Positions 10,819 to 20,978 of a DNA stretch of 34,948 nucleotides are shown in pieces. Numbering within the stretch: position 1 is the stretch's first letter; each line of letters begins with the position of its first letter. The notes under the pieces are model-generated. The model had not been told where the DNA came from and did no database searches. It worked only from the letters and a program-made list of their open reading frames with translations. A program made the translations under genes and the position numbers. Source of the DNA: Candidatus Ignatzschineria merdigallinarum (GTDB lineage: Bacteria; Pseudomonadota; Gammaproteobacteria; Cardiobacteriales; Wohlfahrtiimonadaceae); contig DXHP01000200.1 in the NCBI GenBank assembly GCA_019113305.1, positions 1-34,948 of the forward strand, given 5' to 3'.

Positions 10819-12075
10819 TTATCCCTTCATCATCTGGAAAAACTCGGCATTTGTCTTTGTCTCTCTCATGCGCTCAAGCATAAATTCTGCCGCTTCAATC
10901 TCATCCATCGGATGAATCAACTTACGAAGAATCCACATTTTTTGAAGTTCTTCCGGCGCCATCAATAATTCTTCACGGCGAGTTCCTGAACGATTCACAT
11001 TAATCGCCGGGAAAATACGTTTTTCTGCAATACGACGATCTAACTGAATCTCTGAGTTACCCGTTCCTTTGAACTCTTCAAAGATCACTTCATCCATTTT
11101 CGAACCCGTATCCACCATCGCGGTTGCAATAATGGTTAAGCTACCACCATTTTCAATATTACGTGCCGCACCAAAGAAACGCTTTGGACGATGAAGCGCA
11201 TTTGCATCCACTCCCCCAGAAAGTACTTTTCCTGATGAAGGAACCACCGTATTATACGCACGCGCTAAACGTGTCATTGAATCGAGAAGAATCACCACAT
11301 CACGACCATGTTCTACTAAACGACGCGCTTTTTCGATCACCATTTCTGCCACTTGGACATGACGAAGTGCTGGCTCATCAAAGGTCGATGCTACCACATC
11401 CCCTTTTACAAGGCGCTGCATCTCTGTCACTTCTTCAGGACGTTCATCAATCAAAAGTACAATGAGATACGCTTCTGGATGATTAATCGCAATAGATTGT
11501 GCAATATTTTGCATCATAATGGTTTTACCCGCTTTTGGCGGTGCCACAATCATACTACGCTGACCTTTTCCAATCGGCGCCACGATATCAATTAACCTTG
11601 CTGTGATATCTTCACTCGAACCATTACCTAATTCCATTTTTAATGGTTCATCAGGATGCACCGGCGTTAAGTTTTCAAACGCAATTTTACGGCGATTTTT
11701 CCCAATTGGCTCGTAGTTCACTTCATTGATCTTCACGAGCGCAAAGTATTTTTCATTATCTTTTGGCGCGCGAATAACCCCCGAAACCGTATCACCAGTA
11801 CGAAGATTAAAACGTCTGATCTGAGATGGACTAATATAAACATCATCAGGTCCTGCTAAGAAAGAGCTGTCAACTCCTCGTAAAAAGCCATAACCATCAT
11901 TCAAAACTTCAAGAACACCATCTCCAATCACTTCGCCACCTTTATTGGCTTGTTCTTGTAAAATGGCGAAGATAAGCTCATGTTTTTTAGCGCGCATCAA
12001 ACCTTCAATATTAAGTTCTTCAGCAATAACAACTAATTCCTGAGCCGTTTTCTGTTTTAATTCTGTTAGATTCAT
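10819..12075 (-). CDS. rho: Transcription termination factor Rho
   Basis: 418 aa; [32 protein letters not shown] Walker [16 protein letters not shown]. Confidence 0.98.
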   Translation of the reverse strand: MNLTELKQKTAQELVVIAEELNIEGLMRAKKHELIFAILQEQANKGGEVIGDGVLEVLNDGYGFLRGVDSSFLAGPDDVYISPSQIRRFNLRTGDTVSGVIRAPKDNEKYFALVKINEVNYEPIGKNRRKIAFENLTPVHPDEPLKMELGNGSSEDITARLIDIVAPIGKGQRSMIVAPPKAGKTIMMQNIAQSIAINHPEAYLIVLLIDERPEEVTEMQRLVKGDVVASTFDEPALRHVQVAEMVIEKARRLVEHGRDVVILLDSMTRLARAYNTVVPSSGKVLSGGVDANALHRPKRFFGAARNIENGGSLTIIATAMVDTGSKMDEVIFEEFKGTGNSEIQLDRRIAEKRIFPAINVNRSGTRREELLMAPEELQKMWILRKLIHPMDEIEAAEFMLERMRETKTNAEFFQMMKG

Positions 12076-12260
12076 AGATTGATTTTATTAAAAGTATAAG
12101 AAAGGTTTCTAAACGTGTTTAGAATGTAAAAGAGGATATTTGTGGATAATGGGCATTGTTTTGTTGATGACCTTGCCCCTGCATTTCCTTAAAAGCCGTC
12201 GTATTTTCCTTCAGGCTTACTCAAAAATAGAAATGGAAGAAGAATGTAATTCTCAAAAGT

Positions 12261-12932
12261 TTATTCTTTATCGGCTGATCCTGCAACTTTATTTCGATAT
12301 TTCACAATCATAGCCTTTAAAATTTCGATCCCAATCGGCAAAGCAGAGACAAAAACAATCCCCAAGACGATTAATGAAAAGTTCTCTTGTACGATCGGTG
12401 CCGTCCCAAAGAAAAAGCCCGCACCTAACATGCTCGCCGTCCACAATAACGCGCCAGAGATATTATAGAATCCAAAACGGCGGTAACACATCGTGCTCGC
12501 ACCGGCGACAAAAGGTGCAAAAGTTCTCACGATCGGAATAAACCGTGCCAAAATAATGGTTTTTCCGCCATGACGCTCGTAAAACTCTTCCGTTTTACGC
12601 AAATATTTCAATTTAAAAATCTTCGCATCTTCCTTAAAAGGTTTAATGCCGAGCTTCTTGCCGATCTGATAATTCACAGCATCACCAACAATTGCCGCAA
12701 TCAATAACGTGAAAAAGAGGATCCAGATATTCATTAATCCCATTGCCGCTAATGCGCCGGCGGCAAATAGCAGCGAATCGCCCGGCAAAAAGGGCGTGAC
12801 AACTAAACCTGTTTCGCAAAAGACAATCAAAATTAAAATCGCATAGATCCACGCGCCATATTGCGCCACGATCACTTCTAAATAATCATCAATATGAAGA
12901 AAAATATCGACGACTTGCATCAACCAATCCAT
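12261..12932 (-). CDS. DedA family membrane protein
   Basis: 223 aa; FCETGLVVTPFLPGDSLLFAAGALA and RFIPIVRTFAPFVAGASTMCYRRF are typical of the DedA/VTT family. Confidence 0.92.
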   Translation of the reverse strand: MDWLMQVVDIFLHIDDYLEVIVAQYGAWIYAILILIVFCETGLVVTPFLPGDSLLFAAGALAAMGLMNIWILFFTLLIAAIVGDAVNYQIGKKLGIKPFKEDAKIFKLKYLRKTEEFYERHGGKTIILARFIPIVRTFAPFVAGASTMCYRRFGFYNISGALLWTASMLGAGFFFGTAPIVQENFSLIVLGIVFVSALPIGIEILKAMIVKYRNKVAGSADKE

Positions 12933-13009
12933 GAAATACCTCTAAATTACTAATGTGAACGATCGATGAAGATTCGCCCTATATTGATCATAAATATCCA
13001 ATTGCTATC

Positions 13010-13705
13010 TTAAATCTCGTTTTTCTCGAGCGATCTCAATTTCAAATCCTGCAAGCGCCAACATTGATCCATTTTCCGTGCTAGCGAATTATCGTGCGTC
13101 ACAACAATTAATGCCGTTCCCACTTCATCATTAATCTCGCACATCAGATCAAAAATCGCATGCGCATTCTCTTCATCTAAGTTTCCTGTCGGTTCATCTG
13201 CCAATACCGCGGAAGGTTTTGTCACAAGCGCCCGAGCAATCGCCACGCGCTGTCTTTCACCGCCAGAAAGCTTACCAGGATGATGCGTTAAGCGATGGGA
13301 TAATCCCACACGTTCTAAAAGCACTTCCGCTTCGCCGCGCGCTTCTCGAATATCTCGCCCACCAATCACTAGTGGCAAAGCCACATTATCTAGCGCCGAA
13401 AACTCCGGCAAAAGATGATGAAACTGATAGATAAATCCCAGATATTCATTACGCAGATAACCACGTTTGGCTTCCGATTCACGATTAAAATGATGTCCAT
13501 TGAGGTAGATATCACCGCTTGTGGGTTTATCTAATCCAGAAATCACATGCATTAACGTACTTTTTCCGGCACCAGAAGCCCCAATGATCGCAATACGATC
13601 GCCCTTTTTAATCGTGAAGCTTAGCTCTTTAAAGATCGTAATTTCATGCTTTTGATCGACAAAGGATTTAGAGATATTTTGCACATCTAAGACGATATTA
13701 CTCAT
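13010..13705 (-). CDS. lolD: Lipoprotein-releasing ABC transporter ATPase LolD
   Basis: Walker A GASGAGKST, LSGGERQRVAIARAL, IYQFHHLLPEFSALDNVALPL. Start probably MSNIVLDV, overlapping the permease stop by 8 nt (ATGAGTAA). Confidence 0.94.
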   Translation of the reverse strand: MSNIVLDVQNISKSFVDQKHEITIFKELSFTIKKGDRIAIIGASGAGKSTLMHVISGLDKPTSGDIYLNGHHFNRESEAKRGYLRNEYLGFIYQFHHLLPEFSALDNVALPLVIGGRDIREARGEAEVLLERVGLSHRLTHHPGKLSGGERQRVAIARALVTKPSAVLADEPTGNLDEENAHAIFDLMCEINDEVGTALIVVTHDNSLARKMDQCWRLQDLKLRSLEKNEI

Positions 13706-14987
13706 AACGAAGCGCCTCCGCCGGTTGTGTTCTCGATGCTTTCCATGCCGGATAGAGCGTCGCAATACTTGCTAAAATAAAGGCGATGCCGGCAATCGTT
13801 GCGACATCAGAAAAGAGTACAATCGATGGAATTTCAGAGATCGGATAGATACTTGGCTCAAAGAGCGTCTTTCCGACTAATCCTTCAATCCATTTCACGA
13901 TATCTGCCACATTAAAGGCGATTAATAAGCCCAAAATAATGCCAATTGCTGCACCAAAGAAACCAATAAAGGTACCTTGCACCATAAAGATTGCCATAAT
14001 CTTTCTCGGCGGCATCCCCAATGTTCGTAAAATCGCGATCTCTGATTGCTTCTCTGTGACTACCATTACCAGCATCGAGACAACGTTAAAAACCGCAACG
14101 GCAACAATCAAGCTCATAATAAGAAACATCGAGATCTTCTCAATCTCGATCATTTTAAAGAGTGCCGCAAATTGATTGACCCAAGTATAAACAGCGTAAT
14201 TTTCAGCGATTTCTGGCTTAACTTGTAGATAATAAGCCGTTTCCCGCGCTTTCATCGGATCATCTAATTTTAGGCGAATCCCTGTCACAGCATCTTGGGG
14301 CACGCGATAGAGAATGCCGGCATCTTTCATCGTCACGAAAACATGACTAATATCGTATTCATAAACGCCAGCTCTAAAAAATCCCGCGACTTTTAATCGT
14401 TTCATTCTTGGGGAAGCACCGGCAACGGTGACATTGATATCAGATGTCACTAATGAAATATAGTCGCCAATATTCACCCCTAAACGATTCGCCATATCTC
14501 GGCTAATCATCACACTAAACGGCGATTCATTTAACACTGCAAATGTGCCAGCTTCATACTGTCCGGCAGTTTCATTCCAAATAGTAATACTGTCGGCAAT
14601 TGGAGAAACATTAGGTTCAAAGAGCGGATCAATGCCGTAAACTTTTACCGGTAACATCGTCCCTGAAACATTAATGAGTCCTTGCCCTTCAATAAAGGGG
14701 GCGCTACCAACCACATTTTCTTGCTGATCGGCAATGGTCATAATTGGTTGCCAATCTTCAATATGTCCCTTCTCATCGCTCAGAATTTGATTATGAAAAG
14801 CCATGGCAATACTACGCTCTGCAACCTCTTTCTGGAAGCCATTCATCACTGAAAGCACCACAATCATCGTCATCACACCGAGCGCAATACCGCCAATGGA
14901 GACAAATGAGATAAAAGAGATAAAATTATTTTTCCGCTTTGCAGCGGTATAACGTAAACCAATAAATAGCGGTAAAGGTCTAAACAT
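13698..14987 (-). CDS. lolC: Lipoprotein-releasing ABC transporter permease (LolC/LolE family)
   Basis: 431 aa; PLPLFIGLRYTAAKRKNNFISFISFVSIGGIALGVMTMIVVLSVMNGFQKEV; C-terminal YPAWKASRTQPAEALRYE. Confidence 0.92.
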   Translation of the reverse strand: MFRPLPLFIGLRYTAAKRKNNFISFISFVSIGGIALGVMTMIVVLSVMNGFQKEVAERSIAMAFHNQILSDEKGHIEDWQPIMTIADQQENVVGSAPFIEGQGLINVSGTMLPVKVYGIDPLFEPNVSPIADSITIWNETAGQYEAGTFAVLNESPFSVMISRDMANRLGVNIGDYISLVTSDINVTVAGASPRMKRLKVAGFFRAGVYEYDISHVFVTMKDAGILYRVPQDAVTGIRLKLDDPMKARETAYYLQVKPEIAENYAVYTWVNQFAALFKMIEIEKISMFLIMSLIVAVAVFNVVSMLVMVVTEKQSEIAILRTLGMPPRKIMAIFMVQGTFIGFFGAAIGIILGLLIAFNVADIVKWIEGLVGKTLFEPSIYPISEIPSIVLFSDVATIAGIAFILASIATLYPAWKASRTQPAEALRYE

Positions 14988-15155
14988 AATCACTCATTCG
15001 TTAGCTAAGTAAGAGAGTTAGTATAAAGGAATCAAGCAAGTTATTAAGGTTTTTCTATAAATTTTCCTTACCATCCTGCAATCGCCCTTTCTGAAGTCAA
15101 CATTGAAAAAATGTCACCCAAAAACTCAAACCCCGTATCACTGTTCCCATCAGGA

Positions 15156-15611
15156 TTACCAAATCGGAAAATTACGCTCCGCAATAATATTTTTCATCAC
15201 GATTGTCGATGTTAAACGCAAAATACTCGGAATCTTTGAGAGTTTCTGATCATATAATTTCTGAAAGTCTTCTAAGCTTTCCGCAACCACATGCAGCATA
15301 TAATCTGGATCACCAAACAGACGCTGCGCTTGCACAATCTCCGGAATTTCAATTAACGCATTTTCTAAGCGCGCAATCGAATAGTTGTCGCCCGTTTTTA
15401 ATTGAATAAAGACAATGGCGGAGAACTGTAAGCCGATTTTGCGCGGATCTAGCTGCGCCGAATAGCCTTGAATCGCACCAGTATCTTCCAATTGCTTCAC
15501 ACGCCGATGACATGGCGATAGACTTAAACCCACATGATTGGCCAAATCTGTGATCGACATTCGACCATCTCTTTGCAGCGCCGAAAGAATTTTTTTATCT
15601 ATTGTATCCAT
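15156..15611 (-). CDS. Lrp/AsnC family transcriptional regulator
   Basis: 151 aa; MDTIDKKILSALQRDGRMSITDLANHVGLSLSPCHRRVKQLEDTGAIQGY. Confidence 0.95.
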   Translation of the reverse strand: MDTIDKKILSALQRDGRMSITDLANHVGLSLSPCHRRVKQLEDTGAIQGYSAQLDPRKIGLQFSAIVFIQLKTGDNYSIARLENALIEIPEIVQAQRLFGDPDYMLHVVAESLEDFQKLYDQKLSKIPSILRLTSTIVMKNIIAERNFPIW

Positions 15612-15760
15612 ATAGAAGATTCCACCAATAAACCTGACAAAAACAAGTAACTTTGAAAGAAAATTCTATCAAATAAGGGTTATTATTCCTATCGTTTAGA
15701 CTTCTATTAGAAGATTTTTCCAATTTTTAAGTACATTTTAGAAAAAGAGAGTTTATTGAG

Positions 15761-16387
15761 ATGGATTTTGGCATTTTACTCACATTTTGGACCGTATCCT
15801 TCCTTTTCGTAATAACTCCCGGCGCGGATTGGGCTTATGCGATCTCTGCCGGAATCCGAGGAAAAGTTGTTCTACCCGCCGTTTCTGGAATGCTAATGGG
15901 GCATTTTTTAGCAACCGTTGTTGTCGCGCTTGGTGTCGGCGCACTCATTGCAAAAAGCCCGATGATTATGATCACTATTACGCTATTTGGCGCGGCCTAT
16001 CTACTCTGGCTCGGCATTGGTTTAGTTCGTTCGCCTTCTCGCCCTAGCGAAGCTTCAATTGCGGAAATAGGTACTTCTAAAAGCTGGGCGATTAAAGGCT
16101 TCTTTGTCAGCGGCTTAAATCCCAAAGTATTACTACTATTTTTAGCACTATTACCGCAGTTTACAGATCCAAACTCTTCCTGGGCGCTCTCCATTCAGCT
16201 CGTATTATTAGGGCTGATCCATATCGCCAGTAGTTTTATTGTCTATTCACTCGTGGGATATGGCTCACAAACGGTGTTACAAACACGCCCTTTAGCCGCA
16301 GAGATCATCAGCCGTATCTCCGGCATTTTAATGGTGGTGATTGCCGGATTACTAATTTTTGGGCAAATAAAAGATCATTGGTTTTAA
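15761..16387 (+). CDS. LysE/RhtB family amino-acid exporter
   Basis: 208 aa; TPGADWAYAISAGIRGK and GLNPKVLLLFLALLPQF are LysE-family signatures; divergent from an Lrp gene. Confidence 0.92.
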   Translation: MDFGILLTFWTVSFLFVITPGADWAYAISAGIRGKVVLPAVSGMLMGHFLATVVVALGVGALIAKSPMIMITITLFGAAYLLWLGIGLVRSPSRPSEASIAEIGTSKSWAIKGFFVSGLNPKVLLLFLALLPQFTDPNSSWALSIQLVLLGLIHIASSFIVYSLVGYGSQTVLQTRPLAAEIISRISGILMVVIAGLLIFGQIKDHWF

Positions 16388-16624
16388 CAACTCATATTTA
16401 AATGACTGATATACCATCCAAAACAGTTACCCATTAGCACTATTATGGCTTTGTAATAATATTACTGATTTAAATTAAAGCTCTTTTCAAAGACGATATA
16501 TCGCTGGGGAGAATGTTTACGCGATTATATCAATCGCTTGCCAACAATTGTCACTAAGATTCTTAAACTAAACGGGCTATAACTTCCATATCAAAGCGCA
16601 CCATAACGGCTAACACACAACCAC

Positions 16625-16655
16625 AAAAAAGCCGTAATTCATTTAAATTACGGCT
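16625..16655 (-). terminator. Intrinsic terminator downstream of scpB
   Basis: AGCCGTAATT / AATTACGGCT perfect 10-bp stem followed by TTTTTT on the minus strand. Confidence 0.85.
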
Positions 16656-16677
16656 ACTGAATCATGACAATTCTCTA

Positions 16678-17268
16678 CTAGATCGTTAATTGTGGTGTCT
16701 CTTCTGTTTCCGTTACTTCACTAAATAGCGCTTCGAGTTCGGGCAATGCCGGCAACTCTTTTAAGGATTTAAGATTCAAGTCATCTAAAAACTGTTCTGT
16801 TGTCGCATAGAGCATCGGCCTTCCTGGCACTTCTTTGCGTCCGACGACTTTTATCCATTCCCGATCTTCTAGAGTTTTAATAATATTCCCGCTCACCGCA
16901 ACCCCGCGGACGGCTTCAATATCACCGCGCGTTACTGGTTGTTGATAAGCAATCAGCGCCAACGTTTCAAAAAATGCCGTACTGTAACGCTGTTGTCTTG
17001 CTTCAAAAAGTTTACCAACCCATGCTGAAAATCGCTCCGGCACTTGAAAACGCCAACCAGAAGCGACTTCCACTAACTCAATGCCACCAGCAGCTTTGCG
17101 ATATTTTGCTTCTAATTCAAACAGCGCGCGAATTATCTCGCTCTCGGCATACGTTTCCTCTTCTAAAATCGCGAGGATTTCACGCAATGAGAGTGGCACT
17201 TCCGAAGCCATTAAGATTGCTTCTAATAACGTGGATAATTCTAAATCCGTCATAACTTGTTCGTTCAT
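16678..17268 (-). CDS. scpB: SMC-Scp complex subunit ScpB
   Basis: 196 aa; LLEAILMASEVPLSLREI, FFETLALIAYQQPVTRGDIEAVRGVAVSGNIIKTLEDREWIKVVGRKEVPGRPMLYATTEQFLD. Confidence 0.95.
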   Translation of the reverse strand: MNEQVMTDLELSTLLEAILMASEVPLSLREILAILEEETYAESEIIRALFELEAKYRKAAGGIELVEVASGWRFQVPERFSAWVGKLFEARQQRYSTAFFETLALIAYQQPVTRGDIEAVRGVAVSGNIIKTLEDREWIKVVGRKEVPGRPMLYATTEQFLDDLNLKSLKELPALPELEALFSEVTETEETPQLTI

Positions 17269-17327
17269 TCTATTAATGCTCTATGAGATTCTCTTGATGT
17301 TTAATCGATACGACTGCAATTCATCAA

Positions 17328-18365
17328 TTATTTTACGACAGGAATCGCACTTAAGGAGAGCAGCCTTTGACCAGATAACGCAAAAGCGACACGACGAATC
17401 GCATTCCAAGGATTCTCCTTAATTTGCCCTTTAATCGCACCATCAATCTGAACGATCATCTTCATCACATTTTTCCAAGTACGAAGATTAAGGCGCGATA
17501 ATGCTTGCTGATAAAGTGGTTGTTTATTGCGCCAAACTTTCGATAACACTTGCGACATATTCTTGCCATTATTAAGCTCTAATAGCATCTCGCCTAATGT
17601 GGAGATCTCTTTTTGCAGTAAGTAATTGACGAGCGTTGCAGCTTCGCCTTCTTCTTCAAAAGCAGTAATAATACGATTAATTCGCAGAATATCCCCTTCT
17701 AAGATGGCATCACTTAGATCAAAAGCAATAAACTTCGAACTCTGTGTTAAAGCACTGCGAAGATCCTCTGCTGAAATCATCTGATCCCCATAATAGAGAG
17801 CAAGATAATCAAGCTCCTGAATCACCGAGAAGAGATTGCCTTCATTGTTTTGCGCTAAAAGATCCACCGCATCTTTTTCGAGCCTTAAACCGCGCAGTTT
17901 CGCTTCATTAAAGATCCACCCCGGATATTCATGCACTCTTGGTGGATAGAGAATCGACACAATCCCGACTTGATCAATGGCTGTTACCCATTTCGCTTTC
18001 TGCTGCGCCGCTTTTAATTGCGGCGTAGAAATTAAGAGAAACAGATCCTCTAGTGGATTTTCAAAATAGGATTCGAGCGCCGTTTGTGCTTTTTTATCCG
18101 GCACATTATTAAAACGTAACTCAATAATCTTCTGTTCAGAGAAAAGGGATAATGATTGCGTCGCACTCATAAAGTTATTCCAATCAAATTTGCCATCTAC
18201 TTCAAATAGCTCTCGTTCATTGAAGCCATTTTCACGACAAAATGCGCGCGCTTGATCCGCAAGGCTTAATGAGAGATAAGGCTCATCCCCTGCAACTAAG
18301 AGCGCAGATACTCTTGATGCATGATTCCGCAGCGCGGGGATCACTTCATAGGAATTTAACCGCAT
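17328..18365 (-). CDS. holA: DNA polymerase III subunit delta
   Basis: 345 aa; LLVAGDEPYLSLSLADQARAF, LLISTPQLKAAQQKAKW, LLAQNNEGNLFSVIQELDYLALYYG. Confidence 0.92.
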   Translation of the reverse strand: MRLNSYEVIPALRNHASRVSALLVAGDEPYLSLSLADQARAFCRENGFNERELFEVDGKFDWNNFMSATQSLSLFSEQKIIELRFNNVPDKKAQTALESYFENPLEDLFLLISTPQLKAAQQKAKWVTAIDQVGIVSILYPPRVHEYPGWIFNEAKLRGLRLEKDAVDLLAQNNEGNLFSVIQELDYLALYYGDQMISAEDLRSALTQSSKFIAFDLSDAILEGDILRINRIITAFEEEGEAATLVNYLLQKEISTLGEMLLELNNGKNMSQVLSKVWRNKQPLYQQALSRLNLRTWKNVMKMIVQIDGAIKGQIKENPWNAIRRVAFALSGQRLLSLSAIPVVK

Positions 18366-18715
18366 ATTGATTCTTTTAACTCCTCACAAAACAAGTGGCT
18401 TAAGTATACACGTCTTCTTAAAGCGAGGTCTATGCTTTACTTTCTTGCATATTAGTTGCATGATTTTTATCAGGAAAGTCACACCATTGAGATCAATCAC
18501 CATTATTCTAACGATATTCGTTAACAATGATTTTAAGAATATTTTCCCATGAAAACGGTATGTTACATGCAATCAAAATAATTGCGTGCTATCTTTGACA
18601 TAATTAGCACTATACAAGCCGCGAGCTTTAAGCTACAAATATGCAATATACCAATACTAATAATAGGTTAAATACTCGTTGTTCCTGATCAATCCAATAA
18701 GGAGGATGATTCACT

Positions 18716-19711
18716 ATGAAGAAGAAATTTGGACTTAAAAATTTATTAATGGTTACCGCACTATCGACACTACTCGTAGCATGTGGTGATGATAAAGCCG
18801 CAGATACTAATGATACAGCAGCGAACGCGGATAAACTTGAAACCCGCTTTGTGACGATTGCGACCGGCGGTTCATCAGGCCCTTATAATATTATTGGAAC
18901 AACGCTTGGTCAGGTTTATTCTAAAACCTACGGCGTAAACTCTAAATCACAATCAACCGGCGCATCTATTCAAAACGTCAACCTTGTGAATCAAGGGAAA
19001 GCAGAGATGGCACTGACGATGAGTGATGTTCTAAGCCAAGCAATTGCTGGCGAAGGTTCATTCCCAGAAAAAATTGATAATGTGGTGCAAGTTGCAGCGC
19101 TCTATCCCAACTATGTTCAGATCGTCACCTCCAAAAAATCGGGCATCAAAACAATGGATGATCTCCGCGGAAAACGTGTTGCTGTGGGTGATTTAAACTC
19201 TGGTACTGAAATGAATGCGCGCGCGCTTCTTCAAGGTCACGGCATTACTTATGATGATCTTCGTATCGACTATTTAGGGTTCTCTGAAGCGGTTGATGCA
19301 CTTCGTGGTGGTAAAATTGATGCGGCAGTTCTCACCAGTGGCTTACCCAATGCTTCTATCATGGAACTTGAGCAAGGCTTTGATCTTCAACTCGTAGAGA
19401 TCAGAAAACCAATGGTTGATGAAATCGCGCAAGATCAATCATACTTCTTATCCGCAGAGATCCCCGCAGGTACTTACGGCAATAGCGAAGCGATTCCAAC
19501 CGCGATTATCGTTAACGCATTAGTCGTTCGTAAAGACTTAAGTGAAGATGATGTCTATAAACTGACAAAAACATTCTTTGATAGCTTAAATGATCTTTCA
19601 AACGCACATCAAGCGGCAAAAGGGATCTCTCTTGAAAACGCTCAAAAAGGCTTAGTAGCACCGCTCCACCCTGGCGCGAAAAAATACTACGATGAGCAAG
19701 CAGCAAAATAA
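18716..19711 (+). CDS. TAXI-family TRAP transporter solute-binding lipoprotein (copy 1)
   Basis: Lipobox STLLVAC; FVTIATGGSSGPYNIIGTTLGQVYSKTYG; SGIKTMDDLRGKRVAVGDLNSGTEM. AGGAGG-type RBS upstream. Confidence 0.94.
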   Translation: MKKKFGLKNLLMVTALSTLLVACGDDKAADTNDTAANADKLETRFVTIATGGSSGPYNIIGTTLGQVYSKTYGVNSKSQSTGASIQNVNLVNQGKAEMALTMSDVLSQAIAGEGSFPEKIDNVVQVAALYPNYVQIVTSKKSGIKTMDDLRGKRVAVGDLNSGTEMNARALLQGHGITYDDLRIDYLGFSEAVDALRGGKIDAAVLTSGLPNASIMELEQGFDLQLVEIRKPMVDEIAQDQSYFLSAEIPAGTYGNSEAIPTAIIVNALVVRKDLSEDDVYKLTKTFFDSLNDLSNAHQAAKGISLENAQKGLVAPLHPGAKKYYDEQAAK

Positions 19712-19717
19712 TATCAT

Positions 19718-19748
19718 CAACCTTTATGCACAAATGACATAAAGGTTG
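19718..19748 (+). terminator. Hairpin after TAXI copy 1; possible partial terminator or 3'-end stabiliser
   Basis: CAACCTTTATG / CATAAAGGTTG perfect 11-bp stem, but only a short T-tract. A second hairpin GAAACGCCTT / AAGGCGTTTC follows at 19791-19834. Confidence 0.5.
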
Positions 19749-20000
19749 TTTAGCTGCAATCTGTCTATTCAGATGAAATCATTAATCATTGAAACGCCTT
19801 TGTTTGTGATAAATATCCACTCACAAGGCGTTTCAAAATTTCATCAAGACGTCATTGTTACCATCTCATCACCCTAAAACTTTAATACCCACTTTTAATA
19901 GACCATTTTCTCATCGTCTATCCGTACTCATGTGCGATATTAAAAATAGAATAATAATATGAACAGAACCGGCTAACAGCCGAATTTGGGGGAGTTCATC

Positions 20001-20978
20001 ATGAAGCCATTTTTAAAGATTAAACCGTTATTATTACTGGGATTCATCTCAACCTTACTCGTTGCTTGTGGCGATAATAATGAGACGAATAATCAATCTC
20101 AAAAATTAGAGACAAAGTTTGTCACGATTGTCACCGGCGGCGCATCTGGTCCTTACAGTATTTTAGGAACCACGTTAGGTCAGATCTACACCAAAACATA
20201 TGATGTAAATTCCAAAGCCCAATCAACTGCGGCATCTATTCAAAATTTAAATCTTATTCACCAAGGCAAAGCAGAAGTTGGTTTTGCGATGAGCGATGTT
20301 TTAAGCCAAGCGATGACTGGATCAGACGCTTTTCCAAAGCCATTAGATAATGTTGCGCAAATTGCGGTGTTATATCCTAATTATGTGCAGATTGTAACCT
20401 CCAAAAAGTCCGGCATTAAAACTATGGATGATCTGAAAGGTCGCCGCGTTTCTGTGGGAGATCTCAACTCTGGCGCTGAGCTAAACTCTCGCACACTCCT
20501 CAATGGTCATGGCATTACTTATGATGATTTAAAAGTCGATTTTCTCGCCTATACAGAAGCAGTCGATGCCCTCAAAGGCGGCCGACTCGATGCCGCAATT
20601 TTAACTAGCGGTTTACCCAATGCCTCGATTTTAGAGTTAGAGCAAGGCTTTGATCTTCAACTCGTAGAGATTCGCAAACCAATGGTGGATCAAATCACAC
20701 AAGATCAAGATTACTTCATCTCAGGAGAGATTCCCGCCGGCACTTATAATAATCTTGAAGCTGTTCCTACAGCAGTGATTGTCAACGCATTAGTGGTTCG
20801 TAAAGATCTAAGTGATGCCGATGTTTACCAGCTAACGAAAACATTTTTTGAGAATCTCTCAACGCTTTCTAACGCGCATCAGGCTGCGAAAGATATCTCC
20901 TTAGAGAATGCGCAAAATGGATTAATCGCGCCCTTACATCCTGGCGCAAAACAATATTACGATGAACAACAACGCTAG
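20001..20978 (+). CDS. TAXI-family TRAP transporter solute-binding lipoprotein (copy 2)
   Basis: Lipobox STLLVACG; close paralog of copy 1 along its whole length. ATG at 20001 follows a GGGGGAG RBS. Confidence 0.94.
   Translation: MKPFLKIKPLLLLGFISTLLVACGDNNETNNQSQKLETKFVTIVTGGASGPYSILGTTLGQIYTKTYDVNSKAQSTAASIQNLNLIHQGKAEVGFAMSDVLSQAMTGSDAFPKPLDNVAQIAVLYPNYVQIVTSKKSGIKTMDDLKGRRVSVGDLNSGAELNSRTLLNGHGITYDDLKVDFLAYTEAVDALKGGRLDAAILTSGLPNASILELEQGFDLQLVEIRKPMVDQITQDQDYFISGEIPAGTYNNLEAVPTAVIVNALVVRKDLSDADVYQLTKTFFENLSTLSNAHQAAKDISLENAQNGLIAPLHPGAKQYYDEQQR

Noticed and set aside
18384-18572. 62-aa and 61-aa overlapping ORFs between holA and TAXI copy 1
   Set aside because: Short, mutually antisense, no recognisable family or RBS; probably non-coding upstream region.
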